A stretch of 64,000 bases of DNA from Streptomyces albidoflavus (GCF_000719955.1 NZ_JOII01000016.1:62001-126000); one strand, 5' to 3'. Positions 47,686 through 56,427 are shown, numbered from the stretch's first letter. The notes: a model not told the origin generated them from the letters alone. Numbers and translations: made by a program.

Positions 47686-48747
47686 GTGAGCACTGCCTTC
47701 GAGCCCCTCGACCTGTCCGGCACCAAGCTCCCGCACCGCATCGCCATGGCCCCCATGACCCGCAGCCGCTCCGGCGCGGCGGGGGCGCCGACGGCGCTCA
47801 TGGCCGAGTACTACGCGCAGCGTGCCTCGGCCGCCCTGATCGTCACCGAGGGCATCCAGCCCTCCGCCGTCGGCCAGGGGTACCCGGACACCCCCGGACT
47901 CCATTCGGCCGAACAGGTGACGGGGTGGCGCGCGGTCACCTCCGCCGTGCACGCCGCGGGCGGCCGGATCTTCGCCCAGCTCATGCACGCCGGCCGGATC
48001 GGCCACCCCTCGCTGCTGCCGGAGGGCGAGGTCAACGTCGCCCCCTCGGCGGTCGCCGCCACGGGCCAGGTGTACACCGCCGAGGGACCGCAGGACTTCG
48101 TCACCCCGCGTGAGCTGACCGACGAGGAGATCCGCGCCACCCTCGCCGACTACGTCACGGCCGCCCGCAACGCGGTCGACGCCGGTTTCGACGGGGTCGA
48201 GCTGCACGGAGCCAACGGGTATCTGATCCACCAGTTCCTCGCCCCCGGCTCCAACCGCCGCACCGACGGCTGGGGCGGCTCGGTCGAGGGCCGCATCCGG
48301 TTCGCCGCCGAGGTCACCGAGGCGGTCGTCGCCGAGATCGGCGCCGCCAGGACCGCCCTGCGCCTCTCGCCCGGCAACGCCTTCAACAGCATCGAGGAGC
48401 CCGAGCCGGAGCCGGAGTACACCGCGCTGGTCGCCCGGATCGCCCCGCTCGGCCTCGCCTACCTGCACCTCGCCGAGGACGGCCCCGCCCGCCGGGCGCT
48501 CATCCTGCGCCTGCGCGAGCTCTTCGACGGCCCGCTGATGCTCAACCCGGCCGACAGCCCGACCGGTCCCGAGGCGCTGGCCCTGGTCGAGGAGGGCACC
48601 GCCGACCTGGTCAGCAACGGCCAGCTCTTCCTGGCCAACCCCGACCTGCCCGCGCGACTGCGCGCCGGGGGGCCGTTCAACGAGGCCCGGCGCGCCACGA
48701 TGTACGGCGGCGGGGCCGAGGGGTACACCGACTACCCGGCGCTCTGA
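47686..48747 (+). CDS. Old Yellow Enzyme family alkene reductase (NADH:flavin oxidoreductase)
   Basis: A 353-residue FMN-dependent OYE. AMAPMTRSRS (FMN phosphate/pyrimidine side), GRIFAQLMHAGRIGHPS, and HGANGYLIHQFLAPGSNRRTDGWGGS with the substrate-binding His/Asn pair are typical, as is the C-terminal ADLVSNGQLFLANPDLPARL. It reduces activated C=C bonds or electrophiles such as quinones or nitro-compounds. The GTG at 47686 has TGGAG upstream; an open frame extends to 47578 through the promoter. The divergent MarR gene suggests induction by electrophiles. Confidence 0.94.
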   Translation: MSTAFEPLDLSGTKLPHRIAMAPMTRSRSGAAGAPTALMAEYYAQRASAALIVTEGIQPSAVGQGYPDTPGLHSAEQVTGWRAVTSAVHAAGGRIFAQLMHAGRIGHPSLLPEGEVNVAPSAVAATGQVYTAEGPQDFVTPRELTDEEIRATLADYVTAARNAVDAGFDGVELHGANGYLIHQFLAPGSNRRTDGWGGSVEGRIRFAAEVTEAVVAEIGAARTALRLSPGNAFNSIEEPEPEPEYTALVARIAPLGLAYLHLAEDGPARRALILRLRELFDGPLMLNPADSPTGPEALALVEEGTADLVSNGQLFLANPDLPARLRAGGPFNEARRATMYGGGAEGYTDYPAL

Positions 48748-48784
48748 CCCGCGCGCGGGCGGAGAAGGCCCGTGAAACGCAACC

Positions 48785-48821
48785 GGACCGGGAGCGGCCC
48801 GCCTGTGGCCGCCCCCGGTCC
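48785..48821. terminator. Bidirectional terminator between OYE gene and ectD
   Basis: A stem GGACCGGG-a-GCGGCC pairs with its complement GGCCGC-c-CCCGGTCC around loop CGCCTGT. It has 14 pairs and one mismatch. Confidence 0.85.
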
Positions 48822-48920
48822 CGTGGCCCGGGCGCCGTGTGCGCCGGTGCGTGATGAGCCCGCTGTCAGCGGCTCGTCCGGTGCGCCTGCTCCACCTGGG
48901 TGAAGCGGGGCGTCACCGGC

Positions 48921-49817
48921 TCACCTCACCGGAGTGAAGTCACGCGCCCCGATGAACTCCGGACGCCGCACCGGCGCCGCGAAGGGCTCCTCAGCAGCGT
49001 TGTCGACGCTGTTGAAGACGATGAACACGTTGCTGCGCGGGTACGGGGTGATGTTGTCCCCGGAGCCGTGCATGGCGTTGCAGTCGAACCAGGTGGCCGA
49101 CCCGGCCTTGCCCGTGAAGAGCTTGATGCCGTGGCGGTCGGCGAACTCGGTCAGCACCTCGTCGGAGGGGATGCCCGCGTCCTGCATCTGGAGGGACCGC
49201 TTGTAGTTGTCCTTCGGCGTCACGCCGTTGCACCCCACGTACGTGCGGTGCGACCCCGGCATGATCATGAGGCCGCCGTTGGTGTCGTAGTTCTCGGTCA
49301 GCGCGATCGAGACGGACACCGCGCGCATCCTCGGCAGCCCGTCCTCGGCGTGCCAGGTCTCGAAGTCCGAGTGCCAGTAGAAGCCGGAGGCGCCGAAGCC
49401 GGGCTTCACGTTGATCCGGGACTGGTGGACGTAGACGTCCGAGCCGAGGATCTGCCGGGCGCGGCCCAGCAGCCGCTCGTCACGGACCAGGCCGGCGAAG
49501 ATCTCGCTGATCTTGTGGATCTCGAAGACGGAGCGGACCTTCTCCGACTTGGGCTCCACGATGGCCCGCTCGTCGGCCCGGATGAGCGGGTCGGCGACCA
49601 GCCGGTCCAGTTCCGACCGGTAGACGCTGACCTCCTCGGGGGTGATCAGCTCCTCGACGGCGAGGAAGCCGTTGTCCTCGTACGACTGCAGGTCGGACCG
49701 CGTAATGGGTCCAGGGGCGTCCTGCGGGGACCACACCACGGGGTCCTTGCGCGGGATCGTCACCTCGGTTGCAGTCCGGCTCGGGTAGAGATCGGTGCGT
49801 TCCGACGCGACAGTCAT
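48921..49817 (-). CDS. ectD: Ectoine hydroxylase
   Basis: EctD (298 aa) is an Fe(II)/2-oxoglutarate dioxygenase that converts ectoine to 5-hydroxyectoine. The iron ligands are seen as H-x-D in GFYWHSDFETWH and a distal His in DCNAMHGSGDN. The EctD-specific segment FYWHSDFETWHAEDGLPRMR is intact. It follows ectC after 3 nt and is the last gene of ectABCD, so the strain should make hydroxyectoine. Confidence 0.97.
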   Translation of the reverse strand: MTVASERTDLYPSRTATEVTIPRKDPVVWSPQDAPGPITRSDLQSYEDNGFLAVEELITPEEVSVYRSELDRLVADPLIRADERAIVEPKSEKVRSVFEIHKISEIFAGLVRDERLLGRARQILGSDVYVHQSRINVKPGFGASGFYWHSDFETWHAEDGLPRMRAVSVSIALTENYDTNGGLMIMPGSHRTYVGCNGVTPKDNYKRSLQMQDAGIPSDEVLTEFADRHGIKLFTGKAGSATWFDCNAMHGSGDNITPYPRSNVFIVFNSVDNAAEEPFAAPVRRPEFIGARDFTPVR

Positions 49818-49820
49818 GAC

Positions 49821-50219
49821 TCAGTCCTCCTCGGTCAGCAGCGGGTAGACGCCGTTCTCGTCGTGGTCCTCCCGTCCGGTCACAGGAGGGTTGAAGACGC
49901 AGACGCAGCGAAAATCTGTCTTCGGCCTCAGGGTGTGCTTTTCGTGGCCGTTCAGCAAGTACATGGTGCCGGGCTCGATCCAGTGGGTCTCGCCCGTCTC
50001 GCGGTTGGTCAGCTCGGCCTCACCCTCGACGCAGAGCACGGCCTCGATGTGGTTGGCGTACCACATGTCGGTCTCGGTGCCCGCGTAGAGGATGGTCTCG
50101 TGCAGCGAGAAACCGACCTTCTCCTTGGCGAGCACGATGCGCTTGCTCTCCCAGGTGCCGGACGCCGACTTGACGTGCCGGTCGGTGTTCTCGATGTCCT
50201 TGAACGATCGGACGATCAC
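49821..50219 (-). CDS. ectC: L-ectoine synthase
   Basis: EctC (132 aa) is the cupin-fold dehydratase that cyclises N-gamma-acetyl-diaminobutyrate to ectoine. [16 protein letters not shown] at the N-terminus, [21 protein letters not shown] and [17 protein letters not shown] are conserved family blocks with the metal-binding Glu, Tyr and His. The start is GTG at 50219, 34 nt after ectB. Confidence 0.97.
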   Translation of the reverse strand: MIVRSFKDIENTDRHVKSASGTWESKRIVLAKEKVGFSLHETILYAGTETDMWYANHIEAVLCVEGEAELTNRETGETHWIEPGTMYLLNGHEKHTLRPKTDFRCVCVFNPPVTGREDHDENGVYPLLTEED

Positions 50220-50253
50220 AGTGTGGTCGTGCCCTTTCTTCCGTCGTTGTGTG

Positions 50254-51525
50254 TCAGGCCGTCTCTCGGACGGCGCGGGCGAGGATGCGCAGACCCTCGT
50301 CCAGCTCGTCCGGGCTCACGGTGAGCGGCGGCAGCAGCTTGACCACCTCGCTCTCCGGCCCGGAAGTCTCGACCAGCAGACCCAGCTCGAAGGCGCGCTT
50401 GGAGACGGCGCCCGCGCGGGACTTGTCGGCGAACTCCATGCCCCAGACCAGGCCCCGGCCGCGGACGGAGACGATGGCCTCGCCGCCGTGCTCGTCGAGG
50501 ATGGCGGTGAGCGCCTGCTCGACCTGCTCACCCCGGGCGAGGGTCTGCTTCTCCATCTGGCCGTCGCTCCAGTACGCGTCCAGCGCGGCGGCGGCGGTGA
50601 CGAAGGCCGGGTTGTTGCCCCGGAAGGTGCCGTTGTGCTCGCCCGGCTCCCAGATGTCCAGCTCCGGCTTGAACAGGCAGAGCGACATGGGCATGCCGTA
50701 GCCGCCGATGGACTTCGACAGGGTGACGATGTCCGGGGTGATGCCCGCCTCCTCGAAGGAGAAGAACGGGCCGGTGCGGCCGCAGCCCATCTGGATGTCG
50801 TCGACGATCAGCAGCATGTCGCGGCGCTTGCACAGGTCGGCGAGGGCGCGCAGCCACTCGGGGCGGGCCACGTTGATGCCGCCCTCGCCCTGGATGGTCT
50901 CGACGATGACCGCGGCGGGGGTGTTGAGGCCCGAGCCCTGGTCCTCCAGCAGCCGCTCGAACCAGAGGAAGTCCTGCACGGTGCCGTCGAAGTAGTTGTC
51001 GAACGGCATCGGCGTGCCGTGCACCAGCGGGATGCCGGCCCCGGCGCGCTTGAAGGCGTTGCCGGTCACGGCGAGCGAGCCCAGCGACATGCCGTGGAAG
51101 GCGTTGGTGAAGGAGACGATGGACTCGCGGCCCTTGACCTTGCGGGCCAGCTTCAGCGCCGACTCGACGGCGTTGGTGCCCGTCGGGCCGGGGAACATGA
51201 CCTTGTACGGCAGGTCACGCGGGCGCAGCAGCACGTTCTGGAAGGTCTCCAGGAACGCGCGCTTGGCGGTGGTGCCCATGTCCAGGCCGTGGGTGATGCC
51301 GTCGCGCTCGATGTAGTCGATCAGCGCGCGTTTCAGCACCGGGTTGTTGTGGCCGTAGTTGAGGGCGCCGGCGCCGGCGAAGAAGTCGAGGTAGGTGTGG
51401 CCGTCCTCGTCGTACAGGTAGCTGCCCTGGGCCCGGTCGAAGACGGCGGGCCAGCTGCGGCAGTAGCTCCGTACCTCCGACTCAAGGGTCTCGAAGACGC
51501 TCAGGGCGGGCGGGGTGATGGTCAC
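50254..51525 (-). CDS. ectB: Diaminobutyrate-2-oxoglutarate transaminase
   Basis: EctB (423 aa) is a class III, PLP-dependent aminotransferase that makes L-2,4-diaminobutyrate from aspartate semialdehyde. The PLP Lys lies in [17 protein letters not shown], and [18 protein letters not shown] and [15 protein letters not shown] are typical. The GTG at 51525 has AGGAGAG about 7 nt upstream. It is the second gene of ectABCD, 120 nt after ectA. Confidence 0.97.
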   Translation of the reverse strand: MTITPPALSVFETLESEVRSYCRSWPAVFDRAQGSYLYDEDGHTYLDFFAGAGALNYGHNNPVLKRALIDYIERDGITHGLDMGTTAKRAFLETFQNVLLRPRDLPYKVMFPGPTGTNAVESALKLARKVKGRESIVSFTNAFHGMSLGSLAVTGNAFKRAGAGIPLVHGTPMPFDNYFDGTVQDFLWFERLLEDQGSGLNTPAAVIVETIQGEGGINVARPEWLRALADLCKRRDMLLIVDDIQMGCGRTGPFFSFEEAGITPDIVTLSKSIGGYGMPMSLCLFKPELDIWEPGEHNGTFRGNNPAFVTAAAALDAYWSDGQMEKQTLARGEQVEQALTAILDEHGGEAIVSVRGRGLVWGMEFADKSRAGAVSKRAFELGLLVETSGPESEVVKLLPPLTVSPDELDEGLRILARAVRETA

Positions 51526-51645
51526 GACTGCTCTCCTGGGAGATGGGGGGTGAAGCGGGGCGGAAGTCAGGGATACGTGCGGAAGGGCGGCCGGGGGCTT
51601 GCCTTCCGGCCGGACCTGGAGTTGCTGTGCGGGCGTTCGCGCTGG

Positions 51646-52194
51646 TCAGTCGGTGAACGGTCCGATGCGGTACAGCACCTCGGGGTCGTGCCCCCCGTCG
51701 GGGAAGAGCCCGGCACCGAAGAGGACCTCGCGCTCCAGCTCGGCGCCGTGGCGCTTGGCGTAGGAGGTGAAGAGGCGCTCGGAGGGCGTGTTGCCCGGGG
51801 TGATGGTGGTCTCGATCCCGTCCAGCCGCCCCTTCTCACGGAGCAGGTCGGTGAGCCCGTCCAGCAGGGCGGCGGCGAGGCCCCGCCCGCGCTGCGAGGC
51901 GTCCACGGCGACCTGCCAGACGACGAGGGTGTGAGGGCGCTCGGGCCGGAAGTATCCGGTCACGAACCCGACCGGCTCGCCGGCGGCGTCGCGTGCCACC
52001 ACGGAGGTGCCGGCGAAGTCGCGACACCACAGGAGGTAGCTGTAGGAGGAGTTGAGGTCGAGGGTGCGCGAGTCGCGGGCGATACGCCAGATGGCTGCCC
52101 CGTCCTCGACGCCCGGGTGGTCCAGGCGCAAATCCTCTGGCATTTCCTTCATGGTGGATCGGCCACGTTCAAGGTCGGCTTGTGCGGCGGTCAT
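51646..52194 (-). CDS. ectA: L-2,4-diaminobutyrate N-gamma-acetyltransferase
   Basis: EctA (182 aa) is a GNAT-fold acetyltransferase that acetylates diaminobutyrate. The segment LDLNSSYSYLLWCRDFAGTSVVA is specific to EctA, and the acetyl-CoA site is seen in VAVDASQRGRGLAAALLDGL. The ATG at 52194 is taken because a TAAATT -10 lies 8 nt upstream and no homologous residues precede it. It opens the minus-strand ectABCD operon for the compatible solutes ectoine and hydroxyectoine. Confidence 0.96.
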   Translation of the reverse strand: MTAAQADLERGRSTMKEMPEDLRLDHPGVEDGAAIWRIARDSRTLDLNSSYSYLLWCRDFAGTSVVARDAAGEPVGFVTGYFRPERPHTLVVWQVAVDASQRGRGLAAALLDGLTDLLREKGRLDGIETTITPGNTPSERLFTSYAKRHGAELEREVLFGAGLFPDGGHDPEVLYRIGPFTD

Positions 52195-52202
52195 GCAAAT
52201 TG

Positions 52203-52208
52203 AATTTA
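52203..52208 (-). promoter_or_regulatory. Candidate -10 of ectABCD promoter
   Basis: TAAATT on the minus strand lies 8 nt before the ectA ATG, in a locally AT-rich stretch. No -35 close to TTGACA is seen. Confidence 0.45.
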
Positions 52209-52582
52209 CCGATCCACTCTGAAAAATGCATCGCGGGTCGGGGTTACATGGCAGCGCTTTCTGTGTTATCGGGCGCGGGGGTGCGCCTGCGCGAACGACC
52301 GCCTGAAGATGGTGATTTGTCCAGGATGTAAGCCGCGAAACGGTCACGGTGTGGAGTCAGTCACAAGTGCGTAACGCACGCGTGACGCGTCCGAATTACG
52401 CGGTTTCGGTGTCCGGAAAATCGATGCGTTTAGCTTCGGGGAGAGCGGGCAGACGAATAGGGGAAGGTGAGTGCGAAAGAATTCGGAATTCCCTGTAATA
52501 GGTCTACCGATTAAGAATATCGTTCGCTGTCCGCGCCGAAGTCGGTGCGGACTTCGCTGTGCCCGGGAACGGAAAAGCGCGA

Positions 52583-52626
52583 CGGGCCGCCCCGCGCACG
52601 GCGTGCGCCGCGCACCGGACGGCCCG
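52583..52626 (-). terminator. Hairpin after the aminotransferase gene
   Basis: The outer stem CGGGCCG/CGGCCCG plus an inner GCGCACGGC/GCCGTGCGC-like pairing lies 12 nt after the stop of the minus-strand gene. Confidence 0.6.
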
Positions 52627-52637
52627 CCGGGGCCGGA

Positions 52638-53765
52638 TCAGCCCGCGGGGCGCTCCCAGGCTGCGGTCGCCGCGCGCCGCGCCGCGTCCGGGTCGACCGA
52701 CCGGCCCGTGAGGTCGGTCAGCGCCGCCCCCAGCGCGGAGAGGGAGGAGTGGACCGTGGAGCCGGCCGCGGCCGTGCCGTAGTGGTTGACCCGGATCATC
52801 TCCTTGGCCAGCGACCCGCCGCCCGCCACCAGCGGCAGCACCGGGTCCGCCGCCAGCGCCCGCGCCACCAGCTCCGAGGCGTCCACGCCCTCCGGTGCCC
52901 GCAGCGTGGTCGCCACCGGCGCCGCGTGGCGCGCCTCGCGGACGTACGGCGCGAATCCGCCGCCGAGCGCCTTCACGCCGGCCCGGGTGGCCGCCGCCGC
53001 CCGGGTGTGCCGGCCGATCACCGTCTCCAGACCCTCGTCCTCGATCCGCTCCACACACGCCTGGAGCGCCACCATCTCCAGCTGGGCGGGGGCGTGCAGC
53101 AGGGCGGTGCGCCCGGCGTCGATCCACCGCTCCTTCCAGTCCAGCAGCGAGAGGTACGAGCGGCGCGGCGCCTGCGGGTTGGCCGCCATCCGCTGCCAGG
53201 CCCGCTCGCTCACCGAGACCGCCGAGACGCCGGCGGGGCCGCCCATCGCCTTCTGGGCGCCGATCACGCAGAGGTCCACGCCCCAGGCGTCGGGCAGCAG
53301 CGGCTCGGCGCCGACCGAGGCCACCGCGTCCACCATGAAGAGCGCGCCGTGCTCGCGCACCACCCGGCCGATCTCGGCCACCGGGTTGGTGTTGCCGGTC
53401 GCGGCCTCGGCGTGGACCAGCGAGACGAAGCTGATCTCCGGGTGCTCCGCCAGCGCCTCGGCGACCTGGTCGGCGCCGACCGCCGCGTCGTAGGGCACCG
53501 CCAGGTCGACCACGCGCGCCCCGCAGTCGCGCAGCCAGTCGCCGAAGGTCTGCCCGTACGGGCCGGTGATCACGTTGAGGGCGGTGGTGTCCGGGCCCGC
53601 CACGCCGCGGATGCAGCCCTCCAGCGGCAGCAGCGCCTCACCCTGGGTGATGACGACGTCCTGCGCGGTGGAGAGCAGCGCCGCGACGCGGCGCTCGATG
53701 TTCGCGAAATGCGCGGCGGTCAGCGGGGTCAGGTCCAGGAGGGGGTGCGTCACGGTGGTGCTCAT
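52638..53765 (-). CDS. Class V aminotransferase (alanine/serine/ureidoglycine-glyoxylate type)
   Basis: A 375-residue PLP enzyme of the alanine-glyoxylate / serine-pyruvate aminotransferase group. The PLP Lys lies in CVIGAQKAMGGPAGVSAVSV, VDAVASVGAEPL carries the ring-binding Asp, and HAEAATGNTNPVAEIG is typical. PucG-type (S)-ureidoglycine aminotransferases belong to the same group, so the exact substrate is open. The ATG at 53765 (MSTTVTHPLL) is used. It is divergent from an amidohydrolase, 62 nt apart, which might join it in nitrogen-compound breakdown. Confidence 0.88.
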   Translation of the reverse strand: MSTTVTHPLLDLTPLTAAHFANIERRVAALLSTAQDVVITQGEALLPLEGCIRGVAGPDTTALNVITGPYGQTFGDWLRDCGARVVDLAVPYDAAVGADQVAEALAEHPEISFVSLVHAEAATGNTNPVAEIGRVVREHGALFMVDAVASVGAEPLLPDAWGVDLCVIGAQKAMGGPAGVSAVSVSERAWQRMAANPQAPRRSYLSLLDWKERWIDAGRTALLHAPAQLEMVALQACVERIEDEGLETVIGRHTRAAAATRAGVKALGGGFAPYVREARHAAPVATTLRAPEGVDASELVARALAADPVLPLVAGGGSLAKEMIRVNHYGTAAAGSTVHSSLSALGAALTDLTGRSVDPDAARRAATAAWERPAG

Positions 53766-53814
53766 TTCGCCGGTCGATCGTCGGGCTGCCGGTCCGAGCG
53801 TACCCACCGGGTCC

Positions 53815-53820
53815 TACGCT
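53815..53820 (+). promoter_or_regulatory. -10 hexamer for leaderless amidohydrolase gene
   Basis: TACGCT lies 7 nt before the ATG at 53828. Confidence 0.55.
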
Positions 53821-53827
53821 GCCGTGC

Positions 53828-54919
53828 ATGAGCGAAGACATGGTGCTGCACGTGAAGGGCCGGATACTGGTCGGTCCCGAGGAGGCCAGGGACGAACTCT
53901 GGGTGGTGGGCGGGCGGATCACCTTCACCCGGCCGCCGGGCGCCCGCGAGGTGCGGACCGTCGAGGGATGGGCGCTGCCGGGCCTGGTCGACGCCCACTG
54001 CCATGTCGGCCTGGACCGGCACGGCCCGGTCGCCGCCGAGGTCGCCGAGAAGCAGGCGCTCACCGACCGCGACGCCGGGGCCCTGCTGCTGCGCGACGCC
54101 GGTTCGCCCAGCGACACCCGCTGGATGGACGACCGCGACGACCTGCCCCGCGTCATCCGGGCCGGCCGCCACATCGCGCGCACCCGCCGCTACATCCGCA
54201 ACTACGCCCACGAGATCGAGCCGGACCAACTCGTCGCCCACGTCGGCCAGGAGGCGCGGCGCGGGGACGGCTGGGTCAAGCTGGTCGGCGACTGGATCGA
54301 CCGGGGCGCGGGCGACCTGACGCCGTGCTGGCCGCGCGAGGCGGTCGAGGCCGCCATCGCCGAGGCGCACCGGCTCGGCGCCCGGGTCACCGCCCACTGC
54401 TTCGCCGAGGACTCGCTGCGCGACCTGGTCGAGGCGGGCATCGACTGCATCGAGCACGCCACCGGGCTCACCGAGGAGACCATCCCGCTCTTCGCCGAAC
54501 GCGGCGTCGCCATCGTCCCCACCCTGGTCAACATCGCCACCTTCCCCGACCTCGCGGCCGGCGGGCAGGCGAAGTTCCCCGACTGGTCGGCCCACATGCG
54601 GCGGCTGTACGAGCGCCGGTACGACACGGTCCGCGCCGCCTGGGACGCGGGCATCCCGGTCTTCGTCGGCACCGACGCGGGCGGCAGCCTCCCGCACGGC
54701 CTGGTCGCCGCCGAGGTCGCCGAACTGGTCACCGCCGGCATCCCGCCGCTCGACGCCCTCTCCGCCACGGCGTGGGGCGCCCGCGACTGGCTCGGCCGCC
54801 CCGGACTGACCGAGGGTGCCCCGGGCGACCTGGTGGTCTACGCGAGCGACCCGCGCGCCGACGTCCGGGTGCTGGCGGCGCCCCGCCGGGTCGTGGTCGG
54901 CGGCAAGGTCGTCGCCTGA
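53828..54919 (+). CDS. Metal-dependent amidohydrolase (imidazolonepropionase/prolidase-like)
   Basis: A 363-residue amidohydrolase with a full metal site: H-x-H in DAHCHVG, a probable bridging Lys in GWVKLVGDW, His in TAHCFAED and IEHATGL, and the catalytic Asp in VFVGTDAGGSLPHGL. The flanking beta-sandwich comes from both termini (VVGGRITF and GDLVVYASDPRADVRVL). This is the type seen in Xaa-Pro dipeptidase-like and aryldialkylphosphatase-related hydrolases. In contrast to the gene at 20777 it should be active. The start is fixed by a leaderless promoter. Confidence 0.92.
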   Translation: MSEDMVLHVKGRILVGPEEARDELWVVGGRITFTRPPGAREVRTVEGWALPGLVDAHCHVGLDRHGPVAAEVAEKQALTDRDAGALLLRDAGSPSDTRWMDDRDDLPRVIRAGRHIARTRRYIRNYAHEIEPDQLVAHVGQEARRGDGWVKLVGDWIDRGAGDLTPCWPREAVEAAIAEAHRLGARVTAHCFAEDSLRDLVEAGIDCIEHATGLTEETIPLFAERGVAIVPTLVNIATFPDLAAGGQAKFPDWSAHMRRLYERRYDTVRAAWDAGIPVFVGTDAGGSLPHGLVAAEVAELVTAGIPPLDALSATAWGARDWLGRPGLTEGAPGDLVVYASDPRADVRVLAAPRRVVVGGKVVA

Positions 54920-54948
54920 CCGCGAGAAGCGTGTTGACGGGCCGTTAC

Positions 54949-54983
54949 GGGGGCCGGAGCAGCGTCGTTGTGCTCCGGCCCCC
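54949..54983 (+). terminator. Terminator after amidohydrolase gene
   Basis: A perfect 13-bp stem (GGGGGCCGGAGCA and complement) encloses a 9-nt loop. Confidence 0.9.
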
Positions 54984-55120
54984 GCCGCACGTCCGCGCCC
55001 GCGTACGCCGTCCGTACGCCCTTCTGCGCCCTTCGGGGGCCCGGAAACGGCGGTCAGGGGTGACGTGGGGGAACGGCCGTGCAGGCCGGGTCGAACGTCT
55101 GCACCAAAACCACCCTTTGG

Positions 55121-55132
55121 AGTGAAGTCACC
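55121..55132. promoter_or_regulatory. BldD-like box upstream of the LAxTG protein gene
   Basis: AGTGA-N2-TCACC matches the early consensus for BldD, AGTgA(n)TCACc. It sits just upstream of the candidate -35. The motif is short and could occur by chance. Confidence 0.3.
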
Positions 55133-55250
55133 CCAGGTTGTCGCCCCTTCACCCGGAGTGCGTAAAGATTCCGGCAACGACGTCGTCGGCGGCCGCCTGT
55201 CCCCAGGTGCGGCCCCGGCGGCTCCATGTCTCTGTGGGGGTTTCACCATC

Positions 55251-56237
55251 TTGAACAGCACCAACTTCCGCATGCCCGCGCGCCGTCTGGTGGCCGCCTC
55301 GGCGGCCGGGCTGCTCGTCGCGGCGCCGCTCGCCCTCGCCACGGCCACCACGGCCCACGCCACCGGCGACCACGGGCGGGCGGACGCGGTCGTCCTGCGC
55401 ACCGGCCTCGACGTCTCGCTGCTCGGCAAGACCGTCAACGTCCCGCTGGAGGTCGCGCTCAACGAGGTCCACGCGCCGCAGAGCGCCGAGAAGACGGCGC
55501 TGACCGCCGAACTCTCCGGCGTCGACAACGGCCGGCCGTTCAGCGTGCTCAACGCCCAGGTCGCCCAGGCGAAGGCCACCGCCGACGCCCACAAGGCGGA
55601 GGGGAGCACCACGCTCGCCCAGGCCAAGGTGCATCTGCCGGGCCTGCCCCTGCTGCCGCTGCTGGAGGTCGAGAAGGTCACCGCCACCGCCCTCTGCGAG
55701 GCGGGGAAGAAGCCGGTCGCCGAGGCCAACGTGCTCGGCCAGGTCACCGTCCTCGGCAAGCGCGTCACCCTCACCGCGGGCGGCACCACCCAGGTCACGG
55801 TGGACGGCGTCGGCGAGGTCACCCTCGACCTCTCCAAGCGCCACACCACCACCTCGACGGCGGCGGCCACCGCGCTGGAGCTGAAGGTCGCCGTCGACCC
55901 GCTCAAGCTCGGCGTCGCCGAGGTCGACGGCACCGTCACCCTCGCCGGAGCCACCTGCGAGCGCCCCGCCGCCCCGGCCCCCGCGCCCGAGGAGGAGAAG
56001 CCCGCCGCCGAGGAGCCGGCCGAGGAGGAGGCCGAGAAGCCCGCCGAGGGCTCCGGCACCGAGCAGGTGAAGACCGGGGACGACGGCGTCACCACCCAGA
56101 CCGGCAAGGCCCCCGCCACCGAGAACCTCGCCGAGACCGGCGGCAGTTCCATGACGCCCTACCTCGCGGGCGGCGCGGTCCTCCTGCTCGCCGCGGGCGG
56201 CGGCGCCCTCGCCCTGACCCGCCGCAAGCGCGCCTGA
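55251..56237 (+). CDS. Secreted LAxTG sortase-anchored surface protein
   Basis: A 328-residue cell-wall protein resembling the LAxTG protein SCO1860 of S. coelicolor (from memory, supported by its place near ectABCD). A signal peptide (residues 8-38; PARRLVAASAAGLLVAAPLALATATTAHA) is followed by a beta-rich domain with two Cys (about 40-250), a Pro/Glu-rich stalk (about 250-292), LAETG at 293-297, a hydrophobic helix and an RRKRA tail. That is the class E sortase signal. TTG 55251 is chosen because GTGGGGG lies about 10 nt upstream; ATG 55272 lacks a ribosome-binding site. Three hairpins follow. Confidence 0.9.
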   Translation: MNSTNFRMPARRLVAASAAGLLVAAPLALATATTAHATGDHGRADAVVLRTGLDVSLLGKTVNVPLEVALNEVHAPQSAEKTALTAELSGVDNGRPFSVLNAQVAQAKATADAHKAEGSTTLAQAKVHLPGLPLLPLLEVEKVTATALCEAGKKPVAEANVLGQVTVLGKRVTLTAGGTTQVTVDGVGEVTLDLSKRHTTTSTAAATALELKVAVDPLKLGVAEVDGTVTLAGATCERPAAPAPAPEEEKPAAEEPAEEEAEKPAEGSGTEQVKTGDDGVTTQTGKAPATENLAETGGSSMTPYLAGGAVLLLAAGGGALALTRRKRA

Positions 56238-56241
56238 TCCA

Positions 56242-56358
56242 CCCGCCGCACGGCACCGGGGGGTGAGCCGTGCGGCGGGCCGGACCGGGCGGGAGCGGGG
56301 CGCGTGGGGCGCCCCGCTCCCGCACCGGAGGGGGCGGCCGCGTGGGGCGGCCGCCCCC
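56242..56358 (+). terminator. Three consecutive perfect hairpins after the LAxTG gene
   Basis: Hairpin 1 (56242-56279) has a 13-bp perfect stem CCCGCCGCACGGC. Hairpin 2 (56291-56321) has a 13-bp perfect stem GGGAGCGGGGCGC. Hairpin 3 (56330-56358) has a 12-bp perfect stem GGGGGCGGCCGC with a TTTCT tail. All lie within 117 nt. Confidence 0.9.
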
Positions 56359-56415
56359 TTTCTCCCGGGTGCCGGATCTCCCGGTGGCCCCGACTGCCCA
56401 CCTGGGCACGGCAGT

Positions 56416-56421
56416 TACCCT
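56416..56421 (+). promoter_or_regulatory. -10 hexamer for leaderless GNAT gene
   Basis: TACCCT lies 6 nt before the ATG at 56428. Confidence 0.55.
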
Positions 56422-56427
56422 TCCCGC

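Larger units (their letters stand above)
52195..52637. other. AT-richer intergenic region between ectA and aminotransferase gene
   Basis: About 440 bases, with the lowest GC content in the window around 52360-52530. It holds the ectA promoter at its left end and a short hairpin (CGAAGTC/GACTTCG, 52537-52556). A possible plus-strand start signal, AGGGGAAGGTGA before GTG 52471, opens a 103-codon frame that runs antisense into the aminotransferase gene. I do not support that frame as a gene; it may be a decayed gene 5' end or a regulatory leader. Confidence 0.5.
54920..55250. other. Intergenic region upstream of the LAxTG protein gene
   Basis: A 331-nt region. It starts with a perfect terminator hairpin (54949-54983). 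It then holds a BldD-like box (55121-55132), a TTGTCG (55138-55143) and TAAAGA (55163-55168) pair with a 19-nt spacer, and GTGGGGG as ribosome-binding site about 10 nt before TTG 55251. The leader would be about 75 nt. Confidence 0.5.

Noticed and set aside
52471..52782. A 103-codon plus-strand frame with a ribosome-binding-site-like lead
   Set aside because: Only the first 25 codons are unlike antisense filler; the rest is antisense to the aminotransferase gene and its terminator. It is kept as a finding about the region but not as a gene.
48931..55131. The 13-mer GGAGTGAAGTCAC at both 48931-48943 (3' end of ectD) and 55119-55131 (upstream of the LAxTG gene)
   Set aside because: One copy is ordinary coding sequence for the EctD C-terminus, so the match is most likely chance.
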